A stretch of 64,000 nt of DNA from WTGJ01 sp965237765. Lineage in GTDB: Bacteria; Chloroflexota; Anaerolineae; Aggregatilineales; Phototrophicaceae. The stretch spans positions 1,612,001-1,676,000 of the forward strand of contig OZ250157.1 of assembly GCA_965237765.1 (NCBI GenBank), in the 5' to 3' direction. Below the pieces are notes generated by a model. It saw nothing but the letters and a program-made list of their open reading frames with translations. It was not told the DNA's origin and did not search any database. This document shows, one piece after another, positions 53,019 to 61,853 of this stretch (position 1 is its first letter; the number at the start of each line of letters is the position of its first letter). Both the position numbers and the translations under genes were made by a program.

Positions 53019-54704
53019 ATGAATGGAATTCTCGAGCGGCCGTCTCATGCAAGCATCATAGTCGCGTTGATTCTAAATCTGGTGTGGTTGATCTTTTATT
53101 GGCGAAAAATGCGCCCGCATTGCCCGCCCGTCGCAACCACACTGGTTACTCTCTGCTGGTTAACGAATTTCGGACTGCTGCTCCTCAATTTGTTATACAT
53201 CATCGACAATTTCCCTGAAGGTCACCATCTTCATAGACGCTGGTATTATCAGGCCGAGGGCCTACAAAATATCCCTACGCTCTTTGCCACCGCGCAATTG
53301 CTATTTGCGGGAGCGCTGGCGCTTACGATTGGATTGCGAAACAAACCGCGGGTGCTGTTGCGAACAGGCTATTGGTTGCTCTTCGCGGTTGGTTTTTTCA
53401 CGCTGGCTCTGGATGAAATCCTGGTGCTGCACGAGCGCTGGGGTGGCATGTATGTTCTTTACGTCATTGGCGGAGTTGTGTTGCTCGTTGGCGGTATCTT
53501 GGAGGCGCGGCGGCGCGCTCGGCTGACTATTGGGATCAGTTTCCTCTGGATATTTGGCGGCCTGTCCATTGCCTTCTTATGTGCGAAATACCTGGATAGA
53601 TTACCCCAGCTGCAATGCTGGAATGATTTGGGGATTTGTTTCCTCCTCGGTTTCTGGGAAGAAAACGCCGAGCTTCTCGGTGTCTTGAGCGCGCTCACGG
53701 GGCTGCTCGCGTATGCGAGCGCGACGATTCCTGTCTCTGCTCGTGGGAGCACGACGAAAATTGCACTAGCATCGTTTGCTATATCTATTGTGATCACACG
53801 GGCGCTCTTCTGGCAAGTTCCACGCGTCGAACTGCATACAATTGCCCATCCTTTGAGGATCGAGCCGGATTTTGCGAATCTAGAAGCGCTCGGCTTCCGC
53901 TGGGATATCCCGCGAGCGAGTGGTCGGTCGACTGTATTTTTGTATCTGAGAAGCGCTGATTCCCTCACTCAGAAATTCGGTTTTTCGATAGAGGTTCTGG
54001 ACCAAACGACCGCTCGTCTTCTTGTGAAGCAAGACGAATGGAACCAGATATCTGCGCGCGATTGGTTGCCTGGCAGGATATACCGTCAGCGCGTAGATTT
54101 TCAACTGCTCTATGACGACATTCCCACTGATCGCGCGCTCTGGCTCGCCCTTACACTCTGGCGGAAGGAGGGAGAAGCATATCCGCCGCTGACCATCACC
54201 GCCAGCGACCAGCACCTCCTGAGCGACACACAGGTTGTGCTTGGTGAATATGTGTTTCCTGCTGCGGAACAAGGCGCCCTGCCGGACGACGCCCTGGATT
54301 ATCGTTTTGGTAATAGCTTTGCGCTCCGCGGCGCTTCCCTCCCAGAATCCTCGCGCGCCGGCGAGACACTGGCTATCCCCTTCACCTGGCAAGCCGATGC
54401 CGAAGGTCGTGAAGACTGGGTGCAATTCCTACACTTTGTCCATGAAGAAACGGGCGCGCTCTGGAATCACGATCAGCAACCCCTGGGCGCGCGCTTGCCG
54501 ACGCGGCTCTGGTACGATGGCTTGCGCGATACCGAAACCTGGCAATTTACGCTCCCGGCGGATTTGGCGCCCGGTCGCTACGCCATTTACACGGGTCTCT
54601 ACCGCCTGAGTGACCTGGGGCGTATGCCAGTAAGTGACGCCGATGGGATGCTTTTACCCGACGCGCGCGTGCCGCTGGGCTACCTCACAATAATGGGTGC
54701 GTAG
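53019..54704 (+). CDS. Multi-pass membrane protein with exported beta domain, paralogue 3
   Basis: The 561-aa protein follows the same plan: about eight helices, DEILVLHERWG and EENAELLGVL as the conserved membrane motifs, and the near-invariant C-terminal domain (DWVQFLHFVHEETGALWNHD and on). Aspartate in YLDRLPQ before the second motif is also shared (VLDRFP and VFDKMG in the others). The family function is unknown. The start ATG has GGAG 11 bases upstream. It is separated from paralogues 1 and 2 by the ABC-F gene on the other strand. Confidence 0.75.
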   Translation: MNGILERPSHASIIVALILNLVWLIFYWRKMRPHCPPVATTLVTLCWLTNFGLLLLNLLYIIDNFPEGHHLHRRWYYQAEGLQNIPTLFATAQLLFAGALALTIGLRNKPRVLLRTGYWLLFAVGFFTLALDEILVLHERWGGMYVLYVIGGVVLLVGGILEARRRARLTIGISFLWIFGGLSIAFLCAKYLDRLPQLQCWNDLGICFLLGFWEENAELLGVLSALTGLLAYASATIPVSARGSTTKIALASFAISIVITRALFWQVPRVELHTIAHPLRIEPDFANLEALGFRWDIPRASGRSTVFLYLRSADSLTQKFGFSIEVLDQTTARLLVKQDEWNQISARDWLPGRIYRQRVDFQLLYDDIPTDRALWLALTLWRKEGEAYPPLTITASDQHLLSDTQVVLGEYVFPAAEQGALPDDALDYRFGNSFALRGASLPESSRAGETLAIPFTWQADAEGREDWVQFLHFVHEETGALWNHDQQPLGARLPTRLWYDGLRDTETWQFTLPADLAPGRYAIYTGLYRLSDLGRMPVSDADGMLLPDARVPLGYLTIMGA

Positions 54705-54718
54705 CGCCACACTCCCCC

Positions 54719-54746
54719 TTGCTCCCGCGCCGCCGCATGTTACAAT
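54719..54746 (+). promoter_or_regulatory. Probable promoter of the rpsB-tsf operon
   Basis: TTGCTC and TACAAT are spaced by 16 bases, leaving a leader of about 155 bases before rpsB. The -35 box starts 14 bases after the stop of the upstream gene. Confidence 0.55.
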
Positions 54747-54752
54747 CCCTAC

Positions 54753-54770
54753 GCGGGCTTTCGCGCCCGC
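54753..54770 (+). promoter_or_regulatory. Hairpin at the 5' end of the rpsB leader
   Basis: GCGGGC-TTTCGC-GCCCGC is a perfect 6-bp stem close to the expected transcript start. It could stabilise the mRNA or take part in S2 feedback; rpsB leaders are autoregulated in other bacteria by different structures. Confidence 0.4.
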
Positions 54771-54907
54771 ATAACCCCCACACGCCTGGATGGAGCGCCA
54801 GTGTTGGGTGGGCGATGGTGGTTCATGAGGAACATGCCCCATCGCCGGCTCTGAGCGCTGCGGGTGAAGGGCGTGGTCGCGCAAACACGAACGAGGAGCC
54901 TCGCCCC

Positions 54908-55891
54908 ATGTCCTTCCAACTCACCCTGAAAGACCTGCTCGAAGCGGGTTGTCACTTCGGCCACCGTGTCCAAAAGTGGAACCCGAAGATGGCCCCCTAC
55001 ATCTTCACCAAGCGCAACGGCATCCACATCTTGGATTTGCGACAAACGATTGTCGCCCTGCGTCAGCATCACGAACGTGTCGCTAAAATCGTCGCGGAAG
55101 GCGGCGAAGTGCTCTTCGTGAGCACCAAACGCCAGGCGCAAGACATCGTCCACGAACAAGCGACGCGTTGTCGTATGCCCTACGTGACGCACCGTTGGTT
55201 GGGTGGCATGCTTACCAATTGGCGCACGATTCGCGAGCGCATCGACACACTCAAACAATTGGAAGAGCGGCGCGAGGCCGGTGAATTCGAGCAGCTCACC
55301 AAAAAAGAACGGCTCATGATGCAGCGCAAAATTGACACGCTGCAATTGCGCCTCGGCGGCATCCGCGGCATGACGCGCCTTCCCAAACTTGTTTTCGTCG
55401 TCGATACCATCCGTGAAGCGACCGCCGTCAAGGAAGCGAATATCCTCGGTATCCCCGTGCTCGCCCTGGTGGATAGCAACAGCGACCCCGATGATATTGA
55501 GCATCTCATCCCCGCCAACGACGACGCGATGCGCTCCATCAATTTGCTCGTCACTGCTGTGGCGGACGCCGTCCTGGAAGGCAGCGCCATACGCGAATCC
55601 GACCTCGACGAAGAGGAAGCGGAAGATGCGCGCGCGCCACGCGAAGGCCGCTATTCCCTCGACCCCGAGCGCGAGCCTGATGAAGATGATGACGACGAGC
55701 GCTACTTGGGCGAAGCGACGCTGAAGAAATTGCGCGAAGCGGAAGTCTTCGCCGAGGAATCCGCTGCCAAAGCCGCCGCCGCTGTTGCCGTAAACAAACC
55801 CAGCCCTGCCGAGAACAAACCCACTACTGATACCGAGAACGCTTCCCTCCCCGTTCCTGATCGCGAAGAGATGCCTAAGGATCCCGCATGA
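54908..55891 (+). CDS. rpsB: 30S ribosomal protein S2 with acidic C-terminal extension
   Basis: The 327-aa protein has the complete S2 core: LLEAGCHFGHRVQKWNPKMAPYIF at the start, RWLGGMLTNWRTI (about 98-110) and VDTIREATAVKEANILGIPVLALVDSNSDP (about 160-190). After residue 235 it carries a roughly 90-residue extension that is acidic (DEDDDDERYLG), then Ala/Lys-rich and Pro-rich, longer than the usual S2 of about 250 aa. The chosen ATG has GAGGAG upstream; the longer frame has no S2-like sequence. Its TGA overlaps the tsf start (ATGA). Confidence 0.96.
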   Translation: MSFQLTLKDLLEAGCHFGHRVQKWNPKMAPYIFTKRNGIHILDLRQTIVALRQHHERVAKIVAEGGEVLFVSTKRQAQDIVHEQATRCRMPYVTHRWLGGMLTNWRTIRERIDTLKQLEERREAGEFEQLTKKERLMMQRKIDTLQLRLGGIRGMTRLPKLVFVVDTIREATAVKEANILGIPVLALVDSNSDPDDIEHLIPANDDAMRSINLLVTAVADAVLEGSAIRESDLDEEEAEDARAPREGRYSLDPEREPDEDDDDERYLGEATLKKLREAEVFAEESAAKAAAAVAVNKPSPAENKPTTDTENASLPVPDREEMPKDPA

Positions 55892-56520
55892 TGAGCATCA
55901 CCGCCGCGATGGTCAAGCAATTGCGCGAAGCCACCGGCGCCGGCCCCCTGGATTGCAAAAAAGCCCTTGAAAGCAACGATGGCAACCTCGAGGCTGCCCA
56001 GCAGTTCCTGCGTGAAAAGGGGATCGCGCGCGCCGATCGCAAGCTGGGCGCCGGCCGCGCTATGAATGAAGGCGTCGTCGCCAGCTACCAGCATTTCACC
56101 AAGCGCCTCTCCGTCCTCGTCGAGGTGAATTGCGAAACCGATTTCGTCGCCAAGACCGATAAGTTCCAGCAATTCGCTTACGATATCGCCTTGCATATCG
56201 CCAACATGAACCCGCGTTATGTGAGCGAGGAGGATATCCCCGAGGCGGAGCGCGCCTCCGAACGTAACCTGCAGCAGCGCATCCTGGAAGAGGACGCCAA
56301 GCACGCCAGCAAGCCACCCGCCATCCTCGAGCGCATCGTCACAGGGCGCCTGGAGAAATGGTATGAGGAAATCGTGCTCCTGCGCCAACGCTTCATCAAA
56401 GATGAAAGCCTTACGATTGCCGATTTGCTGAAGGAAGCCGTTTCCGAATTGGGGGAAAGCATCCGCATCCGTCGCTTTGCCCGCTTTGAAGTCGGGGAAG
56501 ATATCGACGAGGCTCATTGA
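55888..56520 (+). CDS. tsf: Elongation factor Ts
   Basis: The 210-aa protein is a short-form EF-Ts. The N-terminal UBA-like domain (MVKQLREATGAGPLDCKKAL) is followed by the core with VEVNCETDFVAKTDKFQQFAYDIALHIA, which contains the conserved TDFV residues that displace Mg2+ from EF-Tu. The second core subdomain is shortened relative to E. coli, as in Thermus and many Chloroflexota. It overlaps rpsB by 4 bases. pyrH follows 33 bases later. Confidence 0.95.
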   Translation: MMSITAAMVKQLREATGAGPLDCKKALESNDGNLEAAQQFLREKGIARADRKLGAGRAMNEGVVASYQHFTKRLSVLVEVNCETDFVAKTDKFQQFAYDIALHIANMNPRYVSEEDIPEAERASERNLQQRILEEDAKHASKPPAILERIVTGRLEKWYEEIVLLRQRFIKDESLTIADLLKEAVSELGESIRIRRFARFEVGEDIDEAH

Positions 56521-56553
56521 GCGCGGGTTCGTTTATGCAGCGAGGAGGGCGCC

Positions 56554-57303
56554 ATGACCCAGAACGCCGAGCTGACTAACGAACTCGCCTATTCTCGCCT
56601 CGTGCTGAAATTCAGCGGCGAGGCGCTGGCGGGCCAAGGCGGTTGTGGCGTGAATGCGGCGCGCGCCGCTGATATCGCTGAGCGCGTCGCGGCCGTCCAT
56701 GCCCTCGGCGCGCAAATCATCATCGTTATCGGTGGCGGCAACCTCTGGCGCGGCAAAGTTGGCGTCGCCGAGGGCATGAACCGCGCCCAGGCAGATTCGA
56801 TGGGTATGCTGGCTACCGTCATAAATGGCCTCGCCCTGCAAGATGCGCTCGAGCGCTGCGGCATCGTTACCCGCGTCCAGACCGCCGTGCATATGAACGC
56901 ACTGGCCGAGCCCTATATTCGCCTGCGCGCTTTGCGGCACCTGGAAAAAGGACGCGTCGTCATCAGCGCTGGCGGCACCGGCAATCCCTATTTCACGACC
57001 GATACGGCCGCTGCCCTGCGCGCCGCCGAGCTCGGCGCCGATGTCGTCATCAAAGCGACCAAAGTCGATGGCGTCTATTCTGCCGACCCCATCGAGCACG
57101 CCGACGCGCGTCGCTTTGCCCGCCTCAGCTACCGAGAGGTGCTGGAGGGCAAATACCACGTGATGGATATGACCGCGATCACCCTCTGCGAAGAGAACTC
57201 CATGCCCATCATCGTGCTCGATTTCTGGCGTGAGAATGCGTTGCTGGAAGCGGTGCGCGGGGAAAGCGCGAATGGCACGCTCATCGACGGAGGCGCCGAA
57301 TGA
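56554..57303 (+). CDS. pyrH: UMP kinase
   Basis: The 249-aa protein is a hexameric-type bacterial UMP kinase of the amino-acid-kinase fold: LVLKFSGEAL (residues 16-25), VIGGGNLWRG (about 58-67), the DSMGMLATVINGLAL segment, and GTGNPYFTTDTAAALRA (about 139-155) with the TTD motif for phosphoryl transfer. It makes UDP for pyrimidine nucleotide synthesis. GGAGGGC lies before the ATG. The stop overlaps the next gene (ATGA). frr does not follow, unlike in many bacteria. Confidence 0.94.
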   Translation: MTQNAELTNELAYSRLVLKFSGEALAGQGGCGVNAARAADIAERVAAVHALGAQIIIVIGGGNLWRGKVGVAEGMNRAQADSMGMLATVINGLALQDALERCGIVTRVQTAVHMNALAEPYIRLRALRHLEKGRVVISAGGTGNPYFTTDTAAALRAAELGADVVIKATKVDGVYSADPIEHADARRFARLSYREVLEGKYHVMDMTAITLCEENSMPIIVLDFWRENALLEAVRGESANGTLIDGGAE

Positions 57304-57809
57304 CCACTGAATCGCCGGAAGCGCATGGCGGCGATACGCTCGCGATCCGAGTCGGCGAAGCCTTGCGCGGCCGTGGTTGGAGCATCGCCACTGCCGAATC
57401 CTGCACCGGCGGCTTGCTCGCCAGCTGGTTGACCGACGTGCCCGGCAGCTCCGATTATGTGCTCGGCGGCGTCGTCGCTTATGCGAACGAGGCCAAGCAC
57501 GAATTGTTGGGAGTGCGTGAGGCGACGCTGGAGCGGCACGGCGCGGTGAGCGCGGCCTGCGCGCGGGAACTGGCCCAAGGCGCGCTCACGCGTTTCGGCG
57601 CGTCGCTGGCGATCGGCATCACGGGCATCGCCGGTCCAGGCGGCGGTAGCCCCGGCAAACCCGTCGGCCTCACGTATCTTGCCGCAGCCCGCGAGCGCGA
57701 TGTCATCGTTGAACGGCACAATTTTGCGGGTGAACGCGCCGATATTAAACTGGCGGCGGTCCAGGCGGCCCTCACGCTCATCCTGCGCCTGACCGGCGCT
57801 GCGTCTTGA
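57300..57809 (+). CDS. pncC: CinA C-terminal-type nicotinamide-nucleotide amidohydrolase
   Basis: The 169-aa protein equals the stand-alone CinA C-terminal domain: ATAESCTGGLLASWLTDVPGSS (about 30-51) contains the catalytic Ser-Cys-Thr stretch, and GITGIAGPGGGSPGKPVGLTYLA is the second conserved segment. PncC deamidates nicotinamide mononucleotide and recycles NAD breakdown products. Its ATG overlaps the pyrH stop, so it is probably translated with it. Confidence 0.9.
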   Translation: MTTESPEAHGGDTLAIRVGEALRGRGWSIATAESCTGGLLASWLTDVPGSSDYVLGGVVAYANEAKHELLGVREATLERHGAVSAACARELAQGALTRFGASLAIGITGIAGPGGGSPGKPVGLTYLAAARERDVIVERHNFAGERADIKLAAVQAALTLILRLTGAAS

Positions 57810-57818
57810 TGGGCCGGG

Positions 57819-58619
57819 ATGGTGATCGATTATTGTATCGCGCAGGATTGCGCCGCCAAACGAGAGCTGAGCGTCGAGGGCATCCTCGCCCGCCTCAAGG
57901 GTAGACAGCGCGCCGCCCTCCTCATCGCAACCTACCGTCAGTCCGGTGATTCCCGACCAGCGAGCGAAATGGGCTTTGAGTTGACACGCCGCACGCCCGC
58001 TGGTAATAGAGAGACGCAGATGATCGTCGTGCAGGATTTGCTGGATGAGGCGAGCGCCCTTGATCCGCACGCTGCGGATTGCGCCGCCTGCCCAGCCAAC
58101 GCCGCCGGCGCGGATTATGGCTGCTTTGGGCATATCCCTTATCCCTTCTCGCGCGCGGCAGAAGAGTGGTGGCTGGCGCAACTGCCGCTGCCGGAAGAAC
58201 CGCTCGTCTGGCTCATGCTCAAGCAGCTCGTGCGCGAGTTTCGCTACGACGGCAGCACAGCGCGCGCCCTGCGCGAGTCCGCCGGCGTATATTTTGAGGC
58301 GGAAACCGCGCCACGACGCCAACTGGGCACGCTGCGCATCGATGGCGATCAACTCTTCGAGATGTGCTTCCTGCTCGGGCCCATCCAACCGCCACACGCC
58401 GGCGTCCTGTTGCTCTTAAGCGGCGCCATCGCGCGCGATCTAGAGGCGGACGCGCTATTGCGGCTGACGAGCGCCACGCCCACCGCTGGCCTGCCGCAAC
58501 TGCCCTTTTGCCTGGAAGAAAGAGAAGCCACCGACCATTCCGTCCGCGCGCTCATCGTTTTCCTGCGCGCGTTGCATCGGGCCTGGCAGCTCGGCCTGCC
58601 CATGTTGTTGGATGTCTGA
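57819..58619 (+). CDS. Hypothetical protein with clustered cysteines
   Basis: I do not recognise this 266-aa soluble protein. Its N-terminal part has five cysteines in two groups (CIAQDC near residue 6 and CAACPANAAGADYGCFG near 89-106) that could hold a metal ion. The remainder is helical (PLVWLMLKQLVREFRYDGS, RALIVFLRALHRAWQLG) with a strand-rich middle. It starts 9 bases after pncC and ends 9 bases before the next gene, so it belongs to the same transcript. Confidence 0.7.
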   Translation: MVIDYCIAQDCAAKRELSVEGILARLKGRQRAALLIATYRQSGDSRPASEMGFELTRRTPAGNRETQMIVVQDLLDEASALDPHAADCAACPANAAGADYGCFGHIPYPFSRAAEEWWLAQLPLPEEPLVWLMLKQLVREFRYDGSTARALRESAGVYFEAETAPRRQLGTLRIDGDQLFEMCFLLGPIQPPHAGVLLLLSGAIARDLEADALLRLTSATPTAGLPQLPFCLEEREATDHSVRALIVFLRALHRAWQLGLPMLLDV

Positions 58620-58628
58620 GCGAGGCCG

Positions 58629-58976
58629 ATGCAACTGATCCTGCTCTTCCGCCAGCCCACCGAGGGAGCAGAAGCGGCCTTCGAGCGCGTCTATAACGCC
58701 ATACTCGCAGAGTTGGAGCGCATGCCGGGGATCCAGCGCCGCCAGGTCGCCAGCGTCACCGGCTCGCCGCAACCGCCGCCCGCCTTCTACCGCTTGCTCA
58801 CTTTGGATTTTGCCGACGAAAGCGCCACCCAGGCGGCGCTCCTCTCCGCGCCCGGACAGGCGGCGGGAGCGATCTTGCGGCGATTGCCGCGCGCGAGCTA
58901 CGAGCTGCTCTTCGCCGAAGGGTACGAAGAAGCGGGCGGCGCGACGCCTACACAGATAGAGGTAGACGAAGCTTAG
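58629..58976 (+). CDS. Small EthD-like (ferredoxin-like fold) protein
   Basis: The 115-aa protein has the EthD/dimeric alpha-beta barrel pattern: LILLFRQPTEGAEAAFERVYN, a central strand pair around GIQRRQVASVTGSP, the strand YRLLTLDFADESATQAALLSAPG and a final helix. Such proteins act as small dimeric enzymes or accessory proteins in catabolic pathways. The match is by pattern only. It closes the gene run that begins with rpsB and is convergent with the YceI gene. Confidence 0.6.
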   Translation: MQLILLFRQPTEGAEAAFERVYNAILAELERMPGIQRRQVASVTGSPQPPPAFYRLLTLDFADESATQAALLSAPGQAAGAILRRLPRASYELLFAEGYEEAGGATPTQIEVDEA

Positions 58977-58977
58977 G

Positions 58978-59835
58978 CTATTCGGCGACGCGATCGGCCA
59001 CGAAAGCCAGCGTCAGCTGCGCCTCTTCATCCACGTTGGCGAGGAAATCAAAATTGGGGACGGCGATGCCCCAATCGGCGTAGCGCACCGTTGCCGTGAA
59101 TTCGCCGCGCAGGCGCTCTTCGCTCTCCAGCGCGATCTCACCGCGAAAAATAACCGACAAGGACTGCCCGACGATCGTGAGCATGCCTTCAATCTCCAGT
59201 GGGTAGGTTTCCCCCACCGTGATCGCTTGCGGCAAACCCAATAAGGCGGTCGGCGCGAATTCAATGAATTCGTATGCGTCCTCCGCCGAGCGAAGGATGC
59301 GCGAGCGGATGGCGCTGTTGCGATTGCCGTTATTCGTCGCCAGCGTGCGCGCGTTGATGCGCATGACGCCGACTTGCGAGAGCGCTGGCGCGCCGAAATC
59401 GATGACGATATCGCCCGCCACCTGGTCAGTGCGGCCGATGACGTCGGTGCGAACGCCGCGCAAATCTTCGCGTAGGAAGAAGCGCGCTTCGGATTCGGCG
59501 CCGGCGGCGATGCGGTAAAGGGCGCGGGCCGCGGGAGCGTCTGTTGGCGGCGGCTCAGTGGGGATGACGATGGAAGTGGCGGCGGTTTCCAGCGCGACGA
59601 TGGCGGCCGCTTGAGCGGCAATCGTGCCCTCAAGTTCGGCGGCGCGCGTGGCCAAGGCGAAGGATTGCGCCGCGCTCAGGGTGGGGATGGCGTTCGCGTC
59701 CAATGTGGGTGCGGTCGTCTCGCCGCTGGGGGTGCCGGAGCCGCCGGTGATCTGGATGAAACCGAGGACGCCGAGCACGCTGCCCGCCAGAGCGGCGATT
59801 ACAATGAGGATGGCCGTACGCATGGCGTCACGCAT
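58978..59835 (-). CDS. Membrane-anchored YceI-family lipid-binding protein
   Basis: The 285-aa protein has an N-terminal membrane anchor (AILIVIAALAGSVLGVLGFI), a linker with an Ala-rich helix and a Pro/Thr stretch, and a YceI lipocalin-like barrel from about residue 108: YRIAAGAESEARFFLREDL, the VIGRTDQVAGDIVIDF strands, INARTLATNNGNRNSAIRSR and FAPTALLGLP. YceI domains bind isoprenoids or other lipids. It is probably anchored outward at the membrane. Confidence 0.85.
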   Translation of the reverse strand: MRDAMRTAILIVIAALAGSVLGVLGFIQITGGSGTPSGETTAPTLDANAIPTLSAAQSFALATRAAELEGTIAAQAAAIVALETAATSIVIPTEPPPTDAPAARALYRIAAGAESEARFFLREDLRGVRTDVIGRTDQVAGDIVIDFGAPALSQVGVMRINARTLATNNGNRNSAIRSRILRSAEDAYEFIEFAPTALLGLPQAITVGETYPLEIEGMLTIVGQSLSVIFRGEIALESEERLRGEFTATVRYADWGIAVPNFDFLANVDEEAQLTLAFVADRVAE

Positions 59836-60060
59836 CGTGTCGCGCCTTTTGCCTGCCCTTATTCTAGCCGCCTAGGATACAGCAGGCGCGCGCCAGGTGT
59901 TAGGGCGTTTTCGCCGCCCCTGGCGAAACCAGAACACGCCACAACCGGGCGCACGTTATGAATGTTACGAATGGATTAGGGTGCCGCCGTACCAGCATCC
60001 TAACCTACGGTCACTCACCGTCCTCGTGTGGCGCGTCCTCGTCACCGAGCATAGTGGGAG

Positions 60061-61626
60061 TCATTCAAGCCCGGGAACGTCGGCAATGGTCAGTGGCTCC
60101 TGGTGAGGATTGGCATCCAACAAATCGTTGTCGTAGCCGCTGAAATCGACGACGGGATAGTAAGGACCTTCGCCCTGGGACGCGGTGGGGGAGAGCGGGC
60201 CTTCGCCTAGGTCGAGCACAATTGGCCCCATCACGACGCGCAGCCCGACCGTCGCGTCAGCGCTGTTCACATCCTCCAGGATGAGCGATTCGTCGCCGCC
60301 ATCCCTGAGAAAGATGCGCTCGCTCAGCACCTCCTCGCTGTCTTCCGGGAAATAGAGTTGCGAAATGAGCAGCAACTGGTCGGCCCGCTTCACCTTAACA
60401 TGAAAATGCGCGGGTCGCCGTTCGTCGTATTCGACAGGCTGCAGCGTGCGAAAGACGAAAACGCCGCTCTCATCCGTCGTCATCGCGCCGAAATATTGGA
60501 AATCTTCGCGTAGCTCGCCAGAGATATAATCGAGCGGGTGGTTGTATCGCCCGTTTTCGTCCACGTGCCAGAATTCAATTAAATAGCCCGCCAGCGGCTG
60601 GCCAGCGCGGTCGGTTAAGACGCCCTTTAGCCAGGCCTCGTTGCCGGCCCTGCTCGGCATGATCTGGGGAACGTCGGCGACGGTCAGCCGCTCCTGGTAG
60701 GGGTTGGCATCCAACAGATCGTTATCATAATCGCTGAAATCGATGACCGGCTGGAAAGGACCGGGGGCGAGTACGGGATTTGGCAGGCGCGGGCCTTCGT
60801 CTTGGTCAATCACGATTTGCCCCATCAACACACGCAACCGATCGGTCTCCTCGCCCGTCTTGCAGTCGCTGGCGACATCGTGCATGAAGAGAAGTTCGTC
60901 GTCGCCATGACCACGAGCGAGGTAAATGCGATCGCGCAGCACATATGCGTGGTCTTCTGGGAAAAAGAATTGCGAGACGAGCAATGGCTCACCATTTTGT
61001 TTCACGATGAAATGCAGGTGCGCTGGGCGTTGCCTGTAGGGGAACGGTTTCAGCGTACGGAAGACCAAGAAGCCATCCCCATCCGTATGCGCTATGCCGA
61101 AATATTGGAAGTCGTCGCGCAATTCGATAGGAGCATCGTCGTCCGGATGGTTGTGTCTGCCATGGTCATCTGCCTGCCAGAGCTGAATCTGGTAGCCTTC
61201 GAGCTGCTCTCCGGCGCGGTTGAACAATTTACCGATGAACCAAAGACCGTCACCAACCCTACCCGACAAAATCTCAGGAACGTCGTTGACGGTCAGCTGC
61301 TCCTGGTGCGGATCGGCGTCCAGCAAATCGTTATCGTAGCCGCGGAAATCGACGATGGGGTAGAAATTCCCTCTGGGTTGCGTCGGGGTGGGCGCGAGGG
61401 CGCCTTCGCCCTGGTCGAGTACGACTTGCGCGAACACAACGCGCGCTCCAACTGTTGCCTCCCCTGCATAGCAAGCGGCAGCAATATCTTGCATGAAGAG
61501 CAGTTCGTCGTAGCCCTCGCCGCGTTGGCGGTAGATGTAATCATCGAGCAAGACCCCATGGTCTTCAGCGAAATACAACTGCGTAATCAGTAGCGGCTCG
61601 CCATTGCGATGGGCGATGATATGCAA
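60061..61626 (-). CDS. Multi-domain intradiol dioxygenase-like protein, 5' end damaged
   Basis: At least two full intradiol-dioxygenase-like domains follow one another (about 90-270 and 285-480), each with the pattern YPxxDFxGYDNDLLDAxPxQ, LAGYxIExWxxDENGRYNHP, FQYFGxxTTD and RPAHxHxxVK, including the two His ligands and likely Tyr ligands. A third, truncated copy opens the frame (GEPLLITQLYFAEDHG), and a further spacer motif ends it (GPYYPVVDFSGYDNDLLDAN). The open frame extends upstream through RPAHLH to a stop but has no ATG or GTG; the only start is TTG in the middle of that motif. The gene is probably 5'-truncated or frameshifted. Intradiol dioxygenases cleave catechols with Fe3+. Confidence 0.68.
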   Translation of the reverse strand: MHIIAHRNGEPLLITQLYFAEDHGVLLDDYIYRQRGEGYDELLFMQDIAAACYAGEATVGARVVFAQVVLDQGEGALAPTPTQPRGNFYPIVDFRGYDNDLLDADPHQEQLTVNDVPEILSGRVGDGLWFIGKLFNRAGEQLEGYQIQLWQADDHGRHNHPDDDAPIELRDDFQYFGIAHTDGDGFLVFRTLKPFPYRQRPAHLHFIVKQNGEPLLVSQFFFPEDHAYVLRDRIYLARGHGDDELLFMHDVASDCKTGEETDRLRVLMGQIVIDQDEGPRLPNPVLAPGPFQPVIDFSDYDNDLLDANPYQERLTVADVPQIMPSRAGNEAWLKGVLTDRAGQPLAGYLIEFWHVDENGRYNHPLDYISGELREDFQYFGAMTTDESGVFVFRTLQPVEYDERRPAHFHVKVKRADQLLLISQLYFPEDSEEVLSERIFLRDGGDESLILEDVNSADATVGLRVVMGPIVLDLGEGPLSPTASQGEGPYYPVVDFSGYDNDLLDANPHQEPLTIADVPGLE

Positions 61627-61853
61627 ATGCGCTGGGCGTTCTACGCCTGCGCCAGGATTGGGACGAGGATTTTCACGAAGAAGAATCGATGGGGGTGCGG
61701 TGACATCGCTCTATCCTCATTCACTGCGATTACACCCTATCATATCCTCAACCGCGCACAGGTATAAATCCCTGATAACATTTTCCATAGCGGCGGCATC
61801 AGCGCTCTGCTACGCTGGGTAGCCAAATTCACATATAACAGAGGTCACCCTAC

